Positions 33,152 to 42,044 of a stretch of DNA of 64,000 nucleotides are shown here, piece by piece. The DNA comes from Kibdelosporangium philippinense. Its GTDB lineage: Bacteria > Actinomycetota > Actinomycetes > Mycobacteriales > Pseudonocardiaceae. Each line of letters starts with the position of its first letter. The stretch's first letter is position 1. The stretch spans positions 992,001 through 1,056,000 of the forward strand of contig NZ_JAJVCN010000002.1 in NCBI RefSeq assembly GCF_021390435.2, in the 5' to 3' direction. A model generated the notes under the pieces. That model ran no database searches. It was not told the origin of the DNA and worked only from the letters and a program-made list of their open reading frames with translations. The translations under genes and the position numbers were made by a program.

Positions 33152-33912
33152 TCAGCCGCCGCTGTTGGTGCGGATCCAGCTGGCCAGCGCCGAGGTATCG
33201 ACGTAGATCGACGGCCCGGTGGCGCAGCGCGCGTCACCGTTGCCGGACCGGCTGGTGGCACCGATCAGCTGCCACACGCCGTTGACCCGCTTGACCTGCG
33301 GGCCACCGGAGTCGCCGTAGCAGGCACCGGAGTTGCCGCCGGTGTTGTTTGGTGCAGATCTCGGTCGCGCCGCGGATGCCGCCGCCGGTGCACCGGCTGT
33401 CCGCCACGATCGACGTGTCCAGCTCCTGCAGACCGACCGGCGCGCCACAGCCGCCACGGATCGGGCAGGTCTGGCCCCAGCCGATGATCCGGGTGGCGGT
33501 GCCGTCCGGGCCGGAGGTCGCGGCGATGGCGATCGGCGCCTGTGGCACCGAGGTCGCCAGCTGCAGAACGGCGAGGTCAGCCGACGGGTGAGCGATCCGC
33601 CGGGTGACGCGGGCGACCGAACCACCGGTGGTCCGGTTGGTTGTGCCGACGCGAACCTGGGCCGGCTGGCCACAGTGTGCCGCGGTGACGACCCAGTTCG
33701 CCTTGATCAGCGAGCCACCACAGGAGTGGCCGCCGGAGGCGGACTGCAGGGAAACCATGAACGAATAGACTTCAGAGGCCGGGCGGCCGTTGACAATCAT
33801 CGGTTCGACGCCCTGTTGGCTGATCCGCCTGCGCCGCCGCGGCCGGGATGACCAGACCAGCGAGCGCGACTCCAGCGGTGAACAGGCCGGCGAGCAGGGA
33901 CCGTGCCTTCAT
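33152..33912 (-). pseudogene. Secreted trypsin-like serine protease, two frameshifts
   Basis: A chymotrypsin-fold (S1) protease gene broken into three frames. The signal peptide (MKARSLLAGLFTAGVALAG, ending AAAAQAD) is followed by a frame change near 33815. The next frame gives MIVNGRPASEVYSFMVSLQ and the catalytic His (TAAHC) and Asp (HPSADLAVL). A second frame change near 33352 leads to the catalytic Ser (GACYGDSGGP) and the normal end (DTSALASWIRTNSGG). All catalytic residues are intact, so decay would be recent; sequencing indels are an alternative. It sits between IS701 and IS110 and is convergent with guaA. Confidence 0.75.
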
Positions 33913-33939
33913 TCCGATTCTCCTTTTGTGGGCCCGGAA

Positions 33940-35311
33940 GGTGATCCGGGTCACGGAGAACCGTTGCTTCGAGCACGCGACCCAGAGTCTTCTGTTGCCC
34001 CGGGCTTCCCGGACCCGGCCAGTGATCTGGACAGGTCTGTGGGAGGTGTGTGATGGACATGGTGATCGAGCGGTGTGCGGGTCTGGACATCGGTAAGACC
34101 AGTTTCACGGTGTGTGTGCGAGAGCCTGGTGCGGGCGGCCGGCGGCGTGGTGAGGTCCGGACGTTCTCAGCGATGACCAACGGGATTCTGGACTGCCGGC
34201 AGTGGCTGACCGAGCACGAGGTGAGCGTGGTCGGGATGGAAGCCACTGGCGTGTATTGGAAGCCGGTGTATTACCTGTTGGAAGACCAGTTCGAATGCTG
34301 GCTGCTCAACGCCCGACACATGCATAACGTGCCCGGCCGCAAGACCGATGTGTCCGACGCGGCGTGGATCGCCCGGCTGCTGGAGCACGGTTTGGTGCGG
34401 CCGAGTTTCGTGCCGCCACCCCCGATCCGCCGGTTGCGGGATCTGACCCGGTATCGCGCCAGCCTGGTGCACGAACGCACCCGGGAAGTCCAACGGCTGG
34501 AGAAGTTCCTCGAGGACGCCGGTATCAAGATCACCTCGGTCACCTCCGAGACACTGAGCAAATCCACCCGGGCGATGCTCGAGGCGTTGATCGCGGGGGT
34601 GCGTGACCCGCACGCACTGGCCGAGCTGGCCCGGGGCCGGATGCGGGCCAAGATCCCCCAACTACGACACGCGCTGGACGGCCGGTTCACCGCGCATCAC
34701 GCCCTGCTGTGCCGGGCCATGCTGGACCGGATCGATCACGCCGACACCACCATGGACACCATCAGCGCCCAGATCGATGTCGAGATCGAGCCCTTTCGTC
34801 ATCAGATCGAGCGGTTGATCACCATTCCCGGGATCAGCACACGTATCGCCGAGATCGTCATCGCCGAGATCGGCCCGGACATGTCCCGCTTCGCCACCGC
34901 CGATCATCTGGCCTCCTGGGCCGGGATGTGCCCCGGCAACAACGAATCCGCCGGCAAGCACTACTCCGGCCGCACCCGCAAAGGCGACAGCTGGCTCCGC
35001 GCCGCGCTCGGGGAGGCGGCCATGGCCGCCTCCCGAACCAAACACACCTACCTCGCCGCCCGCTACCGCAGGCTGGTCACACGACGGGGCAAGAAACGCG
35101 CCCTGGTCGCCGTCGGCCACAGCATCCTGACCGCGATCTGGCACATGCTCACCCACAACACCGACTACCACGACCTCGGCCCCGACCATTGCACCAACCG
35201 GATCGGCCGCACCCGCCAAGCCCAACGCCTGACCACCCAACTGACCCGACTCGGCTACCGCGTCACCGTCGAGGAGGCCGCCTAACAGCCCCACAGCCTT
35301 ATTTTCGACCC
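33940..35311 (+). mobile_element. IS110-family insertion sequence (ends approximate)
   Basis: The transposase gene has ~110 bp of non-coding sequence to its left before the trypsin promoter and only 26 bp to its right before the next element begins. IS110 elements lack terminal inverted repeats, so the ends cannot be read directly. In characterised members the longer non-coding end encodes the bridge RNA that guides target choice; the left flank here is the place to look. The right end is probably truncated by the neighbouring element. Confidence 0.6.
34053..35285 (+). CDS. IS110-family transposase (bridge-RNA recombinase type)
   Basis: A 410-residue DEDD recombinase. The N-terminal RuvC-like domain supplies acidic residues in CAGLDIGKTSF, GMEATGVYWKP and KTDVSDAAWIARLLEHGL. 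The C-terminal Tnp (transposase_20) domain contains TIPGISTRIAEIVIAEIG and the SWAGMCPGNNESAGK segment with the conserved serine. GGGAGG precedes the ATG. The gene looks full length and undamaged. IS110 enzymes excise and integrate without target duplication, guided by RNA from the element's non-coding end. Confidence 0.92.
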   Translation: MDMVIERCAGLDIGKTSFTVCVREPGAGGRRRGEVRTFSAMTNGILDCRQWLTEHEVSVVGMEATGVYWKPVYYLLEDQFECWLLNARHMHNVPGRKTDVSDAAWIARLLEHGLVRPSFVPPPPIRRLRDLTRYRASLVHERTREVQRLEKFLEDAGIKITSVTSETLSKSTRAMLEALIAGVRDPHALAELARGRMRAKIPQLRHALDGRFTAHHALLCRAMLDRIDHADTTMDTISAQIDVEIEPFRHQIERLITIPGISTRIAEIVIAEIGPDMSRFATADHLASWAGMCPGNNESAGKHYSGRTRKGDSWLRAALGEAAMAASRTKHTYLAARYRRLVTRRGKKRALVAVGHSILTAIWHMLTHNTDYHDLGPDHCTNRIGRTRQAQRLTTQLTRLGYRVTVEEAA

Positions 35312-36925
35312 AGTGTTTTCGCCGGTCTGGTGTTTTAACGTTGTGAGGGCATGGTGGGCAGGGCCGTCGCGGAGCGGCGGCCCTGCTTTCGTTGCTGGGT
35401 TTAGGTTTTTGTCACTGGACGGACGATGCGATGCCGCGTCGCGGGGATGGATGTATGCCCTGTCGGGCGGCCCGGACCGGGCCGTGAAGGTTTTCGCGGT
35501 TTCGCCGGAGATCCCAGGCGCGGGTGAAGCCCACGAAACCCGCGTTTGACCCGTAGCGGGCTGAGCGGTCCCCGGCGTCGTTCCCAGGACAGTCGCTGAT
35601 CGGCGATGAGCCCACGCGCCAGGACCAGGTGAACATAAGCCACAGCCACCAGCCAACTCCACCGCTCGGCTTGCTCGGGGCCACGCACTCGAGGGCGGGT
35701 CCAAGCCAGGTATTGCTTGAGGAACCGGAAGAGGTGCTCGATGCCGTAACGGCGCAGATACGCCCGCCACACCCGGTCAAGATCGAACGAGCCCTCAGGC
35801 CCGGTCCAGAACAACCACATCGGCGGGTACGCCGGGTCGGCCGAACACACCCAGACCACACTGCCCCGGGTCACCGGGCGGGAGTACCCGGGCCGGTAGC
35901 CAGGTTCCCGCAGTGCCGCCGATTCCGAGGCACGCGGGTGCATCCCATGCCACACCGACACACTCACCGCGGCCCGCCCAGGCTCGGCGGGCACCGCGAG
36001 GTATTCGTCCGGGTCACGCCAGCTACGGCGATCGGACAGTTTCATCTTTGGCCCGTGCACTCGCGGCCGCCCGATCGTGCCTGGTTCCCGCGGCGGCGGA
36101 TCGGCCATCACCACCGCGTCCTTACGCAACCGGACCACGATCTGCACCCGCTCGCCGGTCAACCGGCCACCCAGATACACCGGGCTGTAGTCCCCGTCAG
36201 CACACACAATCGGAACCAGACCACCACCATCATCACCACCGTCCGGGTCCCGGTCGGCAGCCACCTGCTTCAGCAACGCCTCGATCTGCCCGACAGCAAC
36301 CACATTGTGGTTCTCACCCACCGCGATACGCGCCACCGCCACCGGCGACGCCCACGACGAACCGCTCGTCCCGGTCGCGGCCAGCCACTGAAACCACCAG
36401 CCCGGAGTCACCACCCCGCTGCCACCGCCAACATCCTTGCCCGCGTCGTAGTTCAACGTCCGGTCCGGGCTGGTCGGCGCATCCGGACGCGGCCACTGCG
36501 AACAATCCAACGCGAACACCAGCCCCGAGGACCGATCCACCACACCCGCCAACACACCCGCCAACACCGCGGCGTCGATCCGGCCCCGATCCAACGCGGC
36601 ATACACACTGCCATGCCCACGCCGCAACACCGGCTCCAAGCTTAGATACGGCAACGACTCCAACCGGCCCGGATGACACAACAACGCGTCCACCATCTCG
36701 AACAACACATCCGGCCACCTCGTGAACGACTCATACACCGCCCGGCGGAACCGCCGCAGCCGCCGGAGTTGGCCTACAAGGGATCCATCAGGCACACTGC
36801 CAGACACGGCCACCGCTTTCGTGATCAAAGTTCTGTGGAAGGAACCAAGATCATCGAGCGGTGGCCGCCTCCATGTCAAAGATCAACCACCCGGAACGTT
36901 AAAACACCAGACCGGCGAAAACACT
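35312..36925 (-). mobile_element. DDE insertion sequence with 31-bp perfect inverted repeats
   Basis: The element spans 1614 bp. Its ends (35312-35342 and 36895-36925) are perfect 31-bp inverted repeats beginning AGTGTTTTCGCCGGTCTGG. It carries one transposase gene on the minus strand. No target duplication is visible: the left flank is the IS110 right end and the right flank is the arm CACGAGG of the glpD terminator hairpin. Loss of the flanking duplication suggests a deletion or recombination after insertion. Confidence 0.88.
35401..36879 (-). CDS. DDE transposase of the NF041680-like family
   Basis: A ~492-residue transposase. The N-terminal helical part contains LRRLRRFRRAVYESFTRWPD and RRGHGSVYAALDRGR. 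The catalytic core starts with Asp in VFALDCSQWPRPDAPTSPDR; a second acidic site is VPIVCADGDYSPVYL; the third is in YLRRYGIEHLFRFLKQYL. I recognise it as the actinomycete family usually labelled NF041680; its IS-family placement is uncertain. The start is unclear: the longest frame uses TTG at 36879, with later GTG options. The gene looks intact and the inverted repeats are perfect, so it may be mobile. Confidence 0.82.
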   Translation of the reverse strand: MTWRRPPLDDLGSFHRTLITKAVAVSGSVPDGSLVGQLRRLRRFRRAVYESFTRWPDVLFEMVDALLCHPGRLESLPYLSLEPVLRRGHGSVYAALDRGRIDAAVLAGVLAGVVDRSSGLVFALDCSQWPRPDAPTSPDRTLNYDAGKDVGGGSGVVTPGWWFQWLAATGTSGSSWASPVAVARIAVGENHNVVAVGQIEALLKQVAADRDPDGGDDGGGLVPIVCADGDYSPVYLGGRLTGERVQIVVRLRKDAVVMADPPPREPGTIGRPRVHGPKMKLSDRRSWRDPDEYLAVPAEPGRAAVSVSVWHGMHPRASESAALREPGYRPGYSRPVTRGSVVWVCSADPAYPPMWLFWTGPEGSFDLDRVWRAYLRRYGIEHLFRFLKQYLAWTRPRVRGPEQAERWSWLVAVAYVHLVLARGLIADQRLSWERRRGPLSPLRVKRGFRGLHPRLGSPAKPRKPSRPGPGRPTGHTSIPATRHRIVRPVTKT

Positions 36926-36935
36926 CACGAGGTTT

Positions 36936-38696
36936 TTAGCTGACCGGCTCGGTGATCTGGGCTCGGGCTTCGGGTGCCTTGGACCGCAACGCGTCCGCGG
37001 CCTCGTCATTCGGCTGGGTCTGCGAGTCACGCTCGGCCTGAACGCGCGCGTTGTACAGCTCAACCTCGCGTTTGATCGTCGCGTCGTCCCAGCCAAGGAT
37101 CTCGGCCATCAGACCGGCCACTTGCTCGGCCGCGTCCACGCCCCGGTGCGCGTACTCGATCGAGATCCTGGTCCGCCGGGCCAGCACGTCCTCCAGGTGC
37201 AGCGCGCCTTCGTGACTCGTCGCGTACACCACCTCGACCTGCAGGTAATCCGGCGCCGCGGTCAGCGGCTTGAGCAGCTCCGGCCGGTTCTCCGCCAGCG
37301 CGAGCACCTGGTGGACCATCGAGCCATACCGGTTGAGCAGATGCCGCACGCGATACGGGTGCACACCAGCCTTCGCTGCCAACTGGTCCGCTTGGTTCAC
37401 CAGAGCGTGGTAGCCGTCGGCGCCGAGCAGCGGGACCTTGTCCGTAATGGACGGTTGGATCCGGCCGGGCAGATCGACCGCGGCCGCGTCCACGGCGTCG
37501 GCCGCCATCACGCGGTACGTCGTGTACTTGCCGCCTGCGATCGCCACAAAACCCGGGGCGACACGGGCAACGGCGTGTTCCCGCGACAGCTTTGAAGTTT
37601 CTTCGCTTTCCCCGGCCAGCAACGGCCGCAGTCCCGCGTAGACACCTTCGATGTCGTCGTGCGTCAACGGCGTCGCCAGGACCGCGTTGACGTGTTGAAG
37701 GATGTAGTCGATGTCGGCTTTGGTCGCCGCCGGATGCGCCAGGTCGAGGTTCCAGTCCGTGTCCGTGGTTCCCACGATCCAGTGACTGCCCCACGGGATC
37801 ACGAACAGCACCGACTTCTCGGTACGCAGGATCATCCCGGCTTCCGACACGATCCGGTCGCGCGGCACCACGATGTGCACGCCTTTGCTCGCCCGCACGC
37901 GGAACCGGCCGCGACTGCCGGACAAGCGCTGCAACTCGTCGGTCCACACACCGGTCGCGTTGATCACCGCGTTGGCCTGGATCTCGGTCTCGCGGCCGTC
38001 CTCGACGTCACGCACGCGCACGCCGGAAACACGGTCCGCTTCCCTGACCATGCCAATGACCTGCGTGGACGTCCGGACAACCGCGCCATAGTGGGCAGCA
38101 GTGCGCGCGACGGTCATGGTGTGGCGCGCGTCGTCGGCCTGCGCGTCGAAGTAACGGATGCCGCCGATGAGCGCGTCCCGCTTCAACGCGGGCACCATAC
38201 GCAGGGCCCCTGCCCTGGTCAGGTGTTTCTGACCGGGTACGGATCGCGCGCCGCCCATCGTGTCGTACAGGAACAGTCCGGCCGCGGTGTACGGCCGTTC
38301 CCACACGCGGTGCGTGAGCGGATAAAGGAACGCGACGGGCTTCACGAGGTGTGGCGCGATTCTGGTCAGCATGAGCTCACGCTCGCGCAGCGCCTCACGA
38401 ACCAACCCGAACTCGAGCTGCTCCAGGTAACGCAGGCCGCCGTGGAACAGCTTCGACGACCGGCTGGACGTCCCCGATGCCAGGTCGCGCGCCTCCACAA
38501 GGGCCACTCGCAGGCCACGGGTCGCGGCGTCGAGCGCTGTGCCCGCGCCGACTACACCGCCGCCGATCACGACAAGATCGAACGTTTCCCCGCCAAGCCT
38601 GCGCCAGGAGTTCTCGCGTTCGGCCGGGCCCAAGCGACCTGGGACGGTCACCGGGTCTGCGGTGCGGACTGGCTGGCTTGGCTTCCGGCTGGCCAC
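36936..38696 (-). CDS. glpD: Glycerol-3-phosphate dehydrogenase (FAD, respiratory)
   Basis: A 586-residue membrane-associated flavoenzyme: sn-glycerol-3-phosphate to dihydroxyacetone phosphate, passing electrons to quinone. FAD-binding motif FDLVVIGGGVVGAGTALDAATRG (given in two parts: VVIGGGVVGAG and ALDAATRG) is near residue 30. SSKLFHGGLRYLEQ, IPWGSHWIVGTTDTDW and AGGKYTTYRVMA are family landmarks. A GTG start at 38696 follows AGGAGG; a longer frame upstream is not supported. It is divergent from glpF-glpK, so the three genes form a glycerol regulon. Its 3' end is followed directly by the remaining arm of a terminator hairpin and an insertion sequence. Confidence 0.93.
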   Translation of the reverse strand: MASRKPSQPVRTADPVTVPGRLGPAERENSWRRLGGETFDLVVIGGGVVGAGTALDAATRGLRVALVEARDLASGTSSRSSKLFHGGLRYLEQLEFGLVREALRERELMLTRIAPHLVKPVAFLYPLTHRVWERPYTAAGLFLYDTMGGARSVPGQKHLTRAGALRMVPALKRDALIGGIRYFDAQADDARHTMTVARTAAHYGAVVRTSTQVIGMVREADRVSGVRVRDVEDGRETEIQANAVINATGVWTDELQRLSGSRGRFRVRASKGVHIVVPRDRIVSEAGMILRTEKSVLFVIPWGSHWIVGTTDTDWNLDLAHPAATKADIDYILQHVNAVLATPLTHDDIEGVYAGLRPLLAGESEETSKLSREHAVARVAPGFVAIAGGKYTTYRVMAADAVDAAAVDLPGRIQPSITDKVPLLGADGYHALVNQADQLAAKAGVHPYRVRHLLNRYGSMVHQVLALAENRPELLKPLTAAPDYLQVEVVYATSHEGALHLEDVLARRTRISIEYAHRGVDAAEQVAGLMAEILGWDDATIKREVELYNARVQAERDSQTQPNDEAADALRSKAPEARAQITEPVS

Positions 38697-38832
38697 GTAA
38701 CGCCTCCTGCCCGTTTCGACTGCGTGCGCGACTCGATTGCGCTGTTCGTCCCTCACGCTACCGCCAACCACCGACAATCGCGCCGTGCGGACACGTGAGA
38801 AGGATTGCGCCGACCGGATCATGGACATCATG

Positions 38833-38848
38833 GTTAGCGCGCACTAAC
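38833..38848. promoter_or_regulatory. Candidate glycerol-regulon operator
   Basis: GTTAGCGCGCACTAAC is a 16-bp imperfect palindrome (GTTAG/CTAAC arms) midway in the 241-bp divergent region between glpD and glpF. Regulators of glycerol genes in actinomycetes (GylR, IclR family) bind such sites, but no regulator gene is in the window, so the identity is inference. Confidence 0.45.
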
Positions 38849-38937
38849 GTCGCTGCTCACCGAGGGGTTTGGCAGCGTTGCCAATGGGGGCTTCGCTCGT
38901 CTGCCCAGGTCCGTGTGGCCGAACGTTGGAGGTGGCG

Positions 38938-39678
38938 ATGGGCGCGGGCGAGATATTCGTCTGGGAGATGCTGGGTACCGCCGTACTGATCCTGCTGGGC
39001 AACGGGGTGGTGGCAAACCACGTACTGAGAGACACGCTCGGTAGCGGCGCTGGATTCCTTTTCGTGAACATCGGCTGGGCCTTCGCGGTGTTCACTGGCG
39101 CGAGCATCGCCGCACCGAGCGGAGCGCACCTCAACCCGGCGGTGACGCTGGGTCTCGCGGTCACCGACAAGGTGGCGTGGGCGGACGTCCCGATCTACAT
39201 CCTCGCCCAGATGGTCGGCGCGATCATCGGTGCCACGCTGTGCTGGGCGACCTACAAACTGCAGTTCGACAGGCACCCTGAGCCGGAGAACACCCGCGGC
39301 ATCTTCTGCACGGCACCGACCGTGCGCAATCCACTGTGGAACACGATCACCGAGGTGATCGGTACTTTCGTGCTGGTCGGCTGGATCCTGTTGAGCCCGG
39401 CGGTCAAGCTCGGCACTGACGGCGTGCCGCAGTTCGGCAACTCCGCACTGGGATACGCGGGCGTCGCGTTCGTCGTGCTGGTGATCGGTACGTCACTCGG
39501 TGGCCCCACGGGCTACGCCATCAACCCAGCGCGTGACCTCGGTCCCCGGATCGCTTACGCCCTGCTGCCGATCCGCGGCAAGGCCAACGCGGACTGGGGA
39601 TACTCCTGGGTGCCGGTCGTCGGTCCGCTGATCGGCGCGCTGCTCGCAGGTCTGCTGTACCTCGTACTGCCTGTCTAG
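38938..39678 (+). CDS. glpF: Glycerol uptake facilitator (aquaglyceroporin)
   Basis: A 246-residue MIP-family channel with six membrane helices and two half-helices. The two NPA boxes are HLNPAVTLG (near residue 66) and GYAINPARDLGPR (near residue 199). The Arg after the second box lines the selectivity filter and the Asp in NPARD marks the glycerol-conducting branch. It lets glycerol cross the membrane, to be trapped by GlpK. GGAGG precedes the ATG at close spacing. First gene of glpF-glpK, 16 bp apart; divergent from glpD. Confidence 0.95.
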   Translation: MGAGEIFVWEMLGTAVLILLGNGVVANHVLRDTLGSGAGFLFVNIGWAFAVFTGASIAAPSGAHLNPAVTLGLAVTDKVAWADVPIYILAQMVGAIIGATLCWATYKLQFDRHPEPENTRGIFCTAPTVRNPLWNTITEVIGTFVLVGWILLSPAVKLGTDGVPQFGNSALGYAGVAFVVLVIGTSLGGPTGYAINPARDLGPRIAYALLPIRGKANADWGYSWVPVVGPLIGALLAGLLYLVLPV

Positions 39679-39694
39679 GAAAGGAAAGCGCACC

Positions 39695-41203
39695 ATGGCC
39701 CAGTACGTGGCCGCGATCGACCAGGGAACCACGTCCACCCGGTGCATGATCTTCAGTCATGACGGCAGGGTGGTCTCGGTCGACCAGAAGGAGCACGAGC
39801 AGATCTTCCCCAAGGCCGGGTGGGTCGAGCACGATCCGGAAGAGGTCTGGCGCAACACGCGGGAAGTAGCGGCAGGCGCGGTCGCCAAGGCGGACCTGCA
39901 CGTCTCGGACATCGCCGCGGTCGGCATCACCAACCAGCGCGAAACCGCGGTGGTGTGGGAGAAAGCGACCGGCAAGCCGGTGTACAACGCGATCGTCTGG
40001 CAGGACACGCGAACCGACAAGATCGTCAACGAGCTCGGCGCGCTGGGTGGTGGCCAGGAGCGTTACCGGGCCAAGACGGGTCTGCCGCTGGCGACGTACT
40101 TCTCCGGTCCGAAGATCCGTTGGATTCTGGACAATGTGGACGGTGCACGCGAGCGTGCCGAGAACGGCGAGCTGCTGTTCGGCAACATGGACACGTGGGT
40201 GCTGTGGAACATGACCGGCGGCCCCGAGGGCGGCGTGCATGTGACGGACCCGACCAACGCGTCCCGCACGATGCTGATGGATCTGGACACCCTGCAGTGG
40301 GACGCGGAAATCGCCGGTGAGATGGGCATTCCGGTATCCATGCTGCCGGAGATCAGGTCCTCTTCGGAGGTCTACGGCCACGTCCGGGAGAAGGGCGCGC
40401 TGGCTGGCGTGCCGATCTCGGGCATCCTCGGCGACCAGCAGGCGGCGACGTTCGGCCAGGCCTGCCTGTCCCCCGGCGAGGCGAAGAACACGTACGGCAC
40501 AGGGAACTTCGTTCTGCTCAACACCGGAACCGAAAAGGTGATGAGCGAGAACGGCCTGCTGACAACGGTTTGCTACAAGATCGGCTCGAACGACACGGTC
40601 TACGCGCTCGAAGGTTCCATCGCCGTAACGGGTTCCTTGGTGCAGTGGATCCGGGACAACCTCGGCATGATCACCACGGCCGCGGAGATCGAGGAGCACG
40701 CCCGCCAGGTCGAGGACAACGGCGGCTGCTACTTCGTGCCCGCGTTCTCCGGCCTGTTCGCGCCTTACTGGCGGTCTGACGCCCGTGGCGCGATCGTCGG
40801 CCTGACCCGGTTCGTCAACAAAGGACACTTGGCCCGCGCGGTGCTCGAAGCGACCGCTTTCCAGTCCCGCGAGGTCATCGACGCGATGAACGCCGACTCC
40901 GGCGTCCCGCTGACCGCGCTGAAGGTCGACGGCGGCATGGTCGCCAACGAGCTGCTGATGCAGTTCCAGGCGGACATCCTGAACGTCCCCGTGATCCGTC
41001 CGGTGGTCGCTGAGACGACGGCGCTGGGCGCCGCGTACGCCGCGGGCCTCGCGGTCGGTTTCTGGTCCGGCGAGGACGACATCCGCAACAACTGGGCGCA
41101 GGACAAGCAATGGGAGCCCGCACTGGACGAGGCCAAGCGGGAAGCCCTGTACGCGGAGTGGAAGAAGGCCGTCACCAAGACCTTCGACTGGGTGACGGAC
41201 TGA
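39695..41203 (+). CDS. glpK: Glycerol kinase
   Basis: A 502-residue FGGY-family kinase: glycerol + ATP to sn-glycerol-3-phosphate. The phosphate-1 motif is AAIDQGTTSTRCMIF at the start, the glycerol-binding segment GITNQRETAVVWE near residue 80, and YGTGNFVLLNTG near residue 265. The C-terminal half has FVPAFSGLFAPYWRSDARG and KVDGGMVANELLMQFQAD. AGGAAAGGA precedes the ATG. It ends at an intact conserved hairpin followed by a T-run. Confidence 0.97.
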   Translation: MAQYVAAIDQGTTSTRCMIFSHDGRVVSVDQKEHEQIFPKAGWVEHDPEEVWRNTREVAAGAVAKADLHVSDIAAVGITNQRETAVVWEKATGKPVYNAIVWQDTRTDKIVNELGALGGGQERYRAKTGLPLATYFSGPKIRWILDNVDGARERAENGELLFGNMDTWVLWNMTGGPEGGVHVTDPTNASRTMLMDLDTLQWDAEIAGEMGIPVSMLPEIRSSSEVYGHVREKGALAGVPISGILGDQQAATFGQACLSPGEAKNTYGTGNFVLLNTGTEKVMSENGLLTTVCYKIGSNDTVYALEGSIAVTGSLVQWIRDNLGMITTAAEIEEHARQVEDNGGCYFVPAFSGLFAPYWRSDARGAIVGLTRFVNKGHLARAVLEATAFQSREVIDAMNADSGVPLTALKVDGGMVANELLMQFQADILNVPVIRPVVAETTALGAAYAAGLAVGFWSGEDDIRNNWAQDKQWEPALDEAKREALYAEWKKAVTKTFDWVTD

Positions 41204-41208
41204 CCTGA

Positions 41209-41260
41209 CCCCTCGTGAGTGGTTAGGCGCGTTCTAACCCGCCTAACCACTCACGAGGGG
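41209..41260. terminator. Conserved long hairpin, copy 4 (terminator)
   Basis: Arms 41209-41233 and 41236-41260 pair over 25 positions with a single C-C mismatch and a CT loop. It lies between the convergent glpK and sortase genes and is followed by CTTTTTG on the plus strand. The outer arm is identical to the other copies and the inner GGCG/CGCC pairs differ from them in a compensated way. Confidence 0.85.
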
Positions 41261-41292
41261 CTTTTTGCTACCAGGTCCAGGTGTAGCGGAGA

Positions 41293-41895
41293 TTAGACCT
41301 GGTTCGGTGCCAGCGAGGCGAAGACGACGATGTTGTCCTTATAGGAGTGCGCGTTCTTGTCGAAAGCTCCGCCACAGGTGATCAGCCGAAGTTCCGGCTT
41401 CGTCGTGTTGCCGTAGACCTCGTCGGTCGGGAAGTCGTCCTTGGAAACCTGCTTCACCTGGTCGACCACGAACTTCGCTTTCGTCCCGTCCGTGCGGGTC
41501 ACGAAGATCTCGTCGCCCTGCGCCAAATCCTTGAGACGGTAGAAGATTCCCTTTTGGTGGTTGCCGTCCACATGGCCGAGGATGACCGCGGGCCCGAGCT
41601 CGCCAGGCGTCGGCGCTTGGTCGTACCAGCCCGCTTGCATCGGCTGGCTCACTGGCGGCACTTCGATCGTCTGATCCGGATTCAGGCCGAGCGCGACCAA
41701 CGACGATTCCGCGCCGATCTTCGGAATCGAGACATGCGTCGGCACGGAAGCTGGCAGCGCGTTAACCGCCTGGTCCTCCTGGTCGCCCTGAGACGAAACG
41801 GAACTCGTCGGCGGCGGCGATGCGTCATGCTCCCCCGAACATGCCCCGAGCACCAATGCCAACGCGACGAGCGCGCCACCCAACCACTTCCGCAT
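41293..41895 (-). CDS. Class F sortase (copy 1), lipoprotein-like
   Basis: A 200-residue exported transpeptidase. The N-terminus (MRKWLGGALVALALVLGAC) ends in a lipobox, so it is probably lipid-anchored. The sortase beta-barrel has the catalytic His in ILGHVDG and Cys in LITCGG, followed by FDKNAHSYKDNIVVFA. The segment VSIPKIGAESSL is the family N-terminal strand. Class F sortases attach proteins with LPxTG-like signals to the envelope of actinomycetes. The start is set by the hydrophobic signal and a preceding GGGG. It lies downstream of a secreted protein with a C-terminal anchor, its likely substrate. Confidence 0.88.
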   Translation of the reverse strand: MRKWLGGALVALALVLGACSGEHDASPPPTSSVSSQGDQEDQAVNALPASVPTHVSIPKIGAESSLVALGLNPDQTIEVPPVSQPMQAGWYDQAPTPGELGPAVILGHVDGNHQKGIFYRLKDLAQGDEIFVTRTDGTKAKFVVDQVKQVSKDDFPTDEVYGNTTKPELRLITCGGAFDKNAHSYKDNIVVFASLAPNQV

Positions 41896-41997
41896 TTCCC
41901 CGACCCCCGTTCCTCTCAGTTGTGTAGACGTGCCGCACGCCGGATGGTTGCCCCGGACTTCGCCCAAAAATTCAGGAGTTTCCCCTGACATTTAAAA

Positions 41998-42028
41998 GGT
42001 GGCTTTACCTCGCGGAGGCAAAGCCACC
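41998..42028 (-). terminator. Terminator after the first surface-protein gene
   Basis: GGTGGCTTT (41998-42006) pairs with AAAGCCACC (42020-42028), and inside it CCTC pairs with GAGG, giving a long stem. On the minus strand it is followed by TTTTAAA. It separates the surface-protein gene from the sortase gene downstream and may lower sortase expression. Confidence 0.75.
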
Positions 42029-42044
42029 CCACATTCGCGGTGCC

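Noticed and set aside
31629..36940. Composite transposon or integrated prophage
   Set aside because: The three insertion sequences belong to different families and no phage, integrase or cargo genes beyond a broken trypsin are present.
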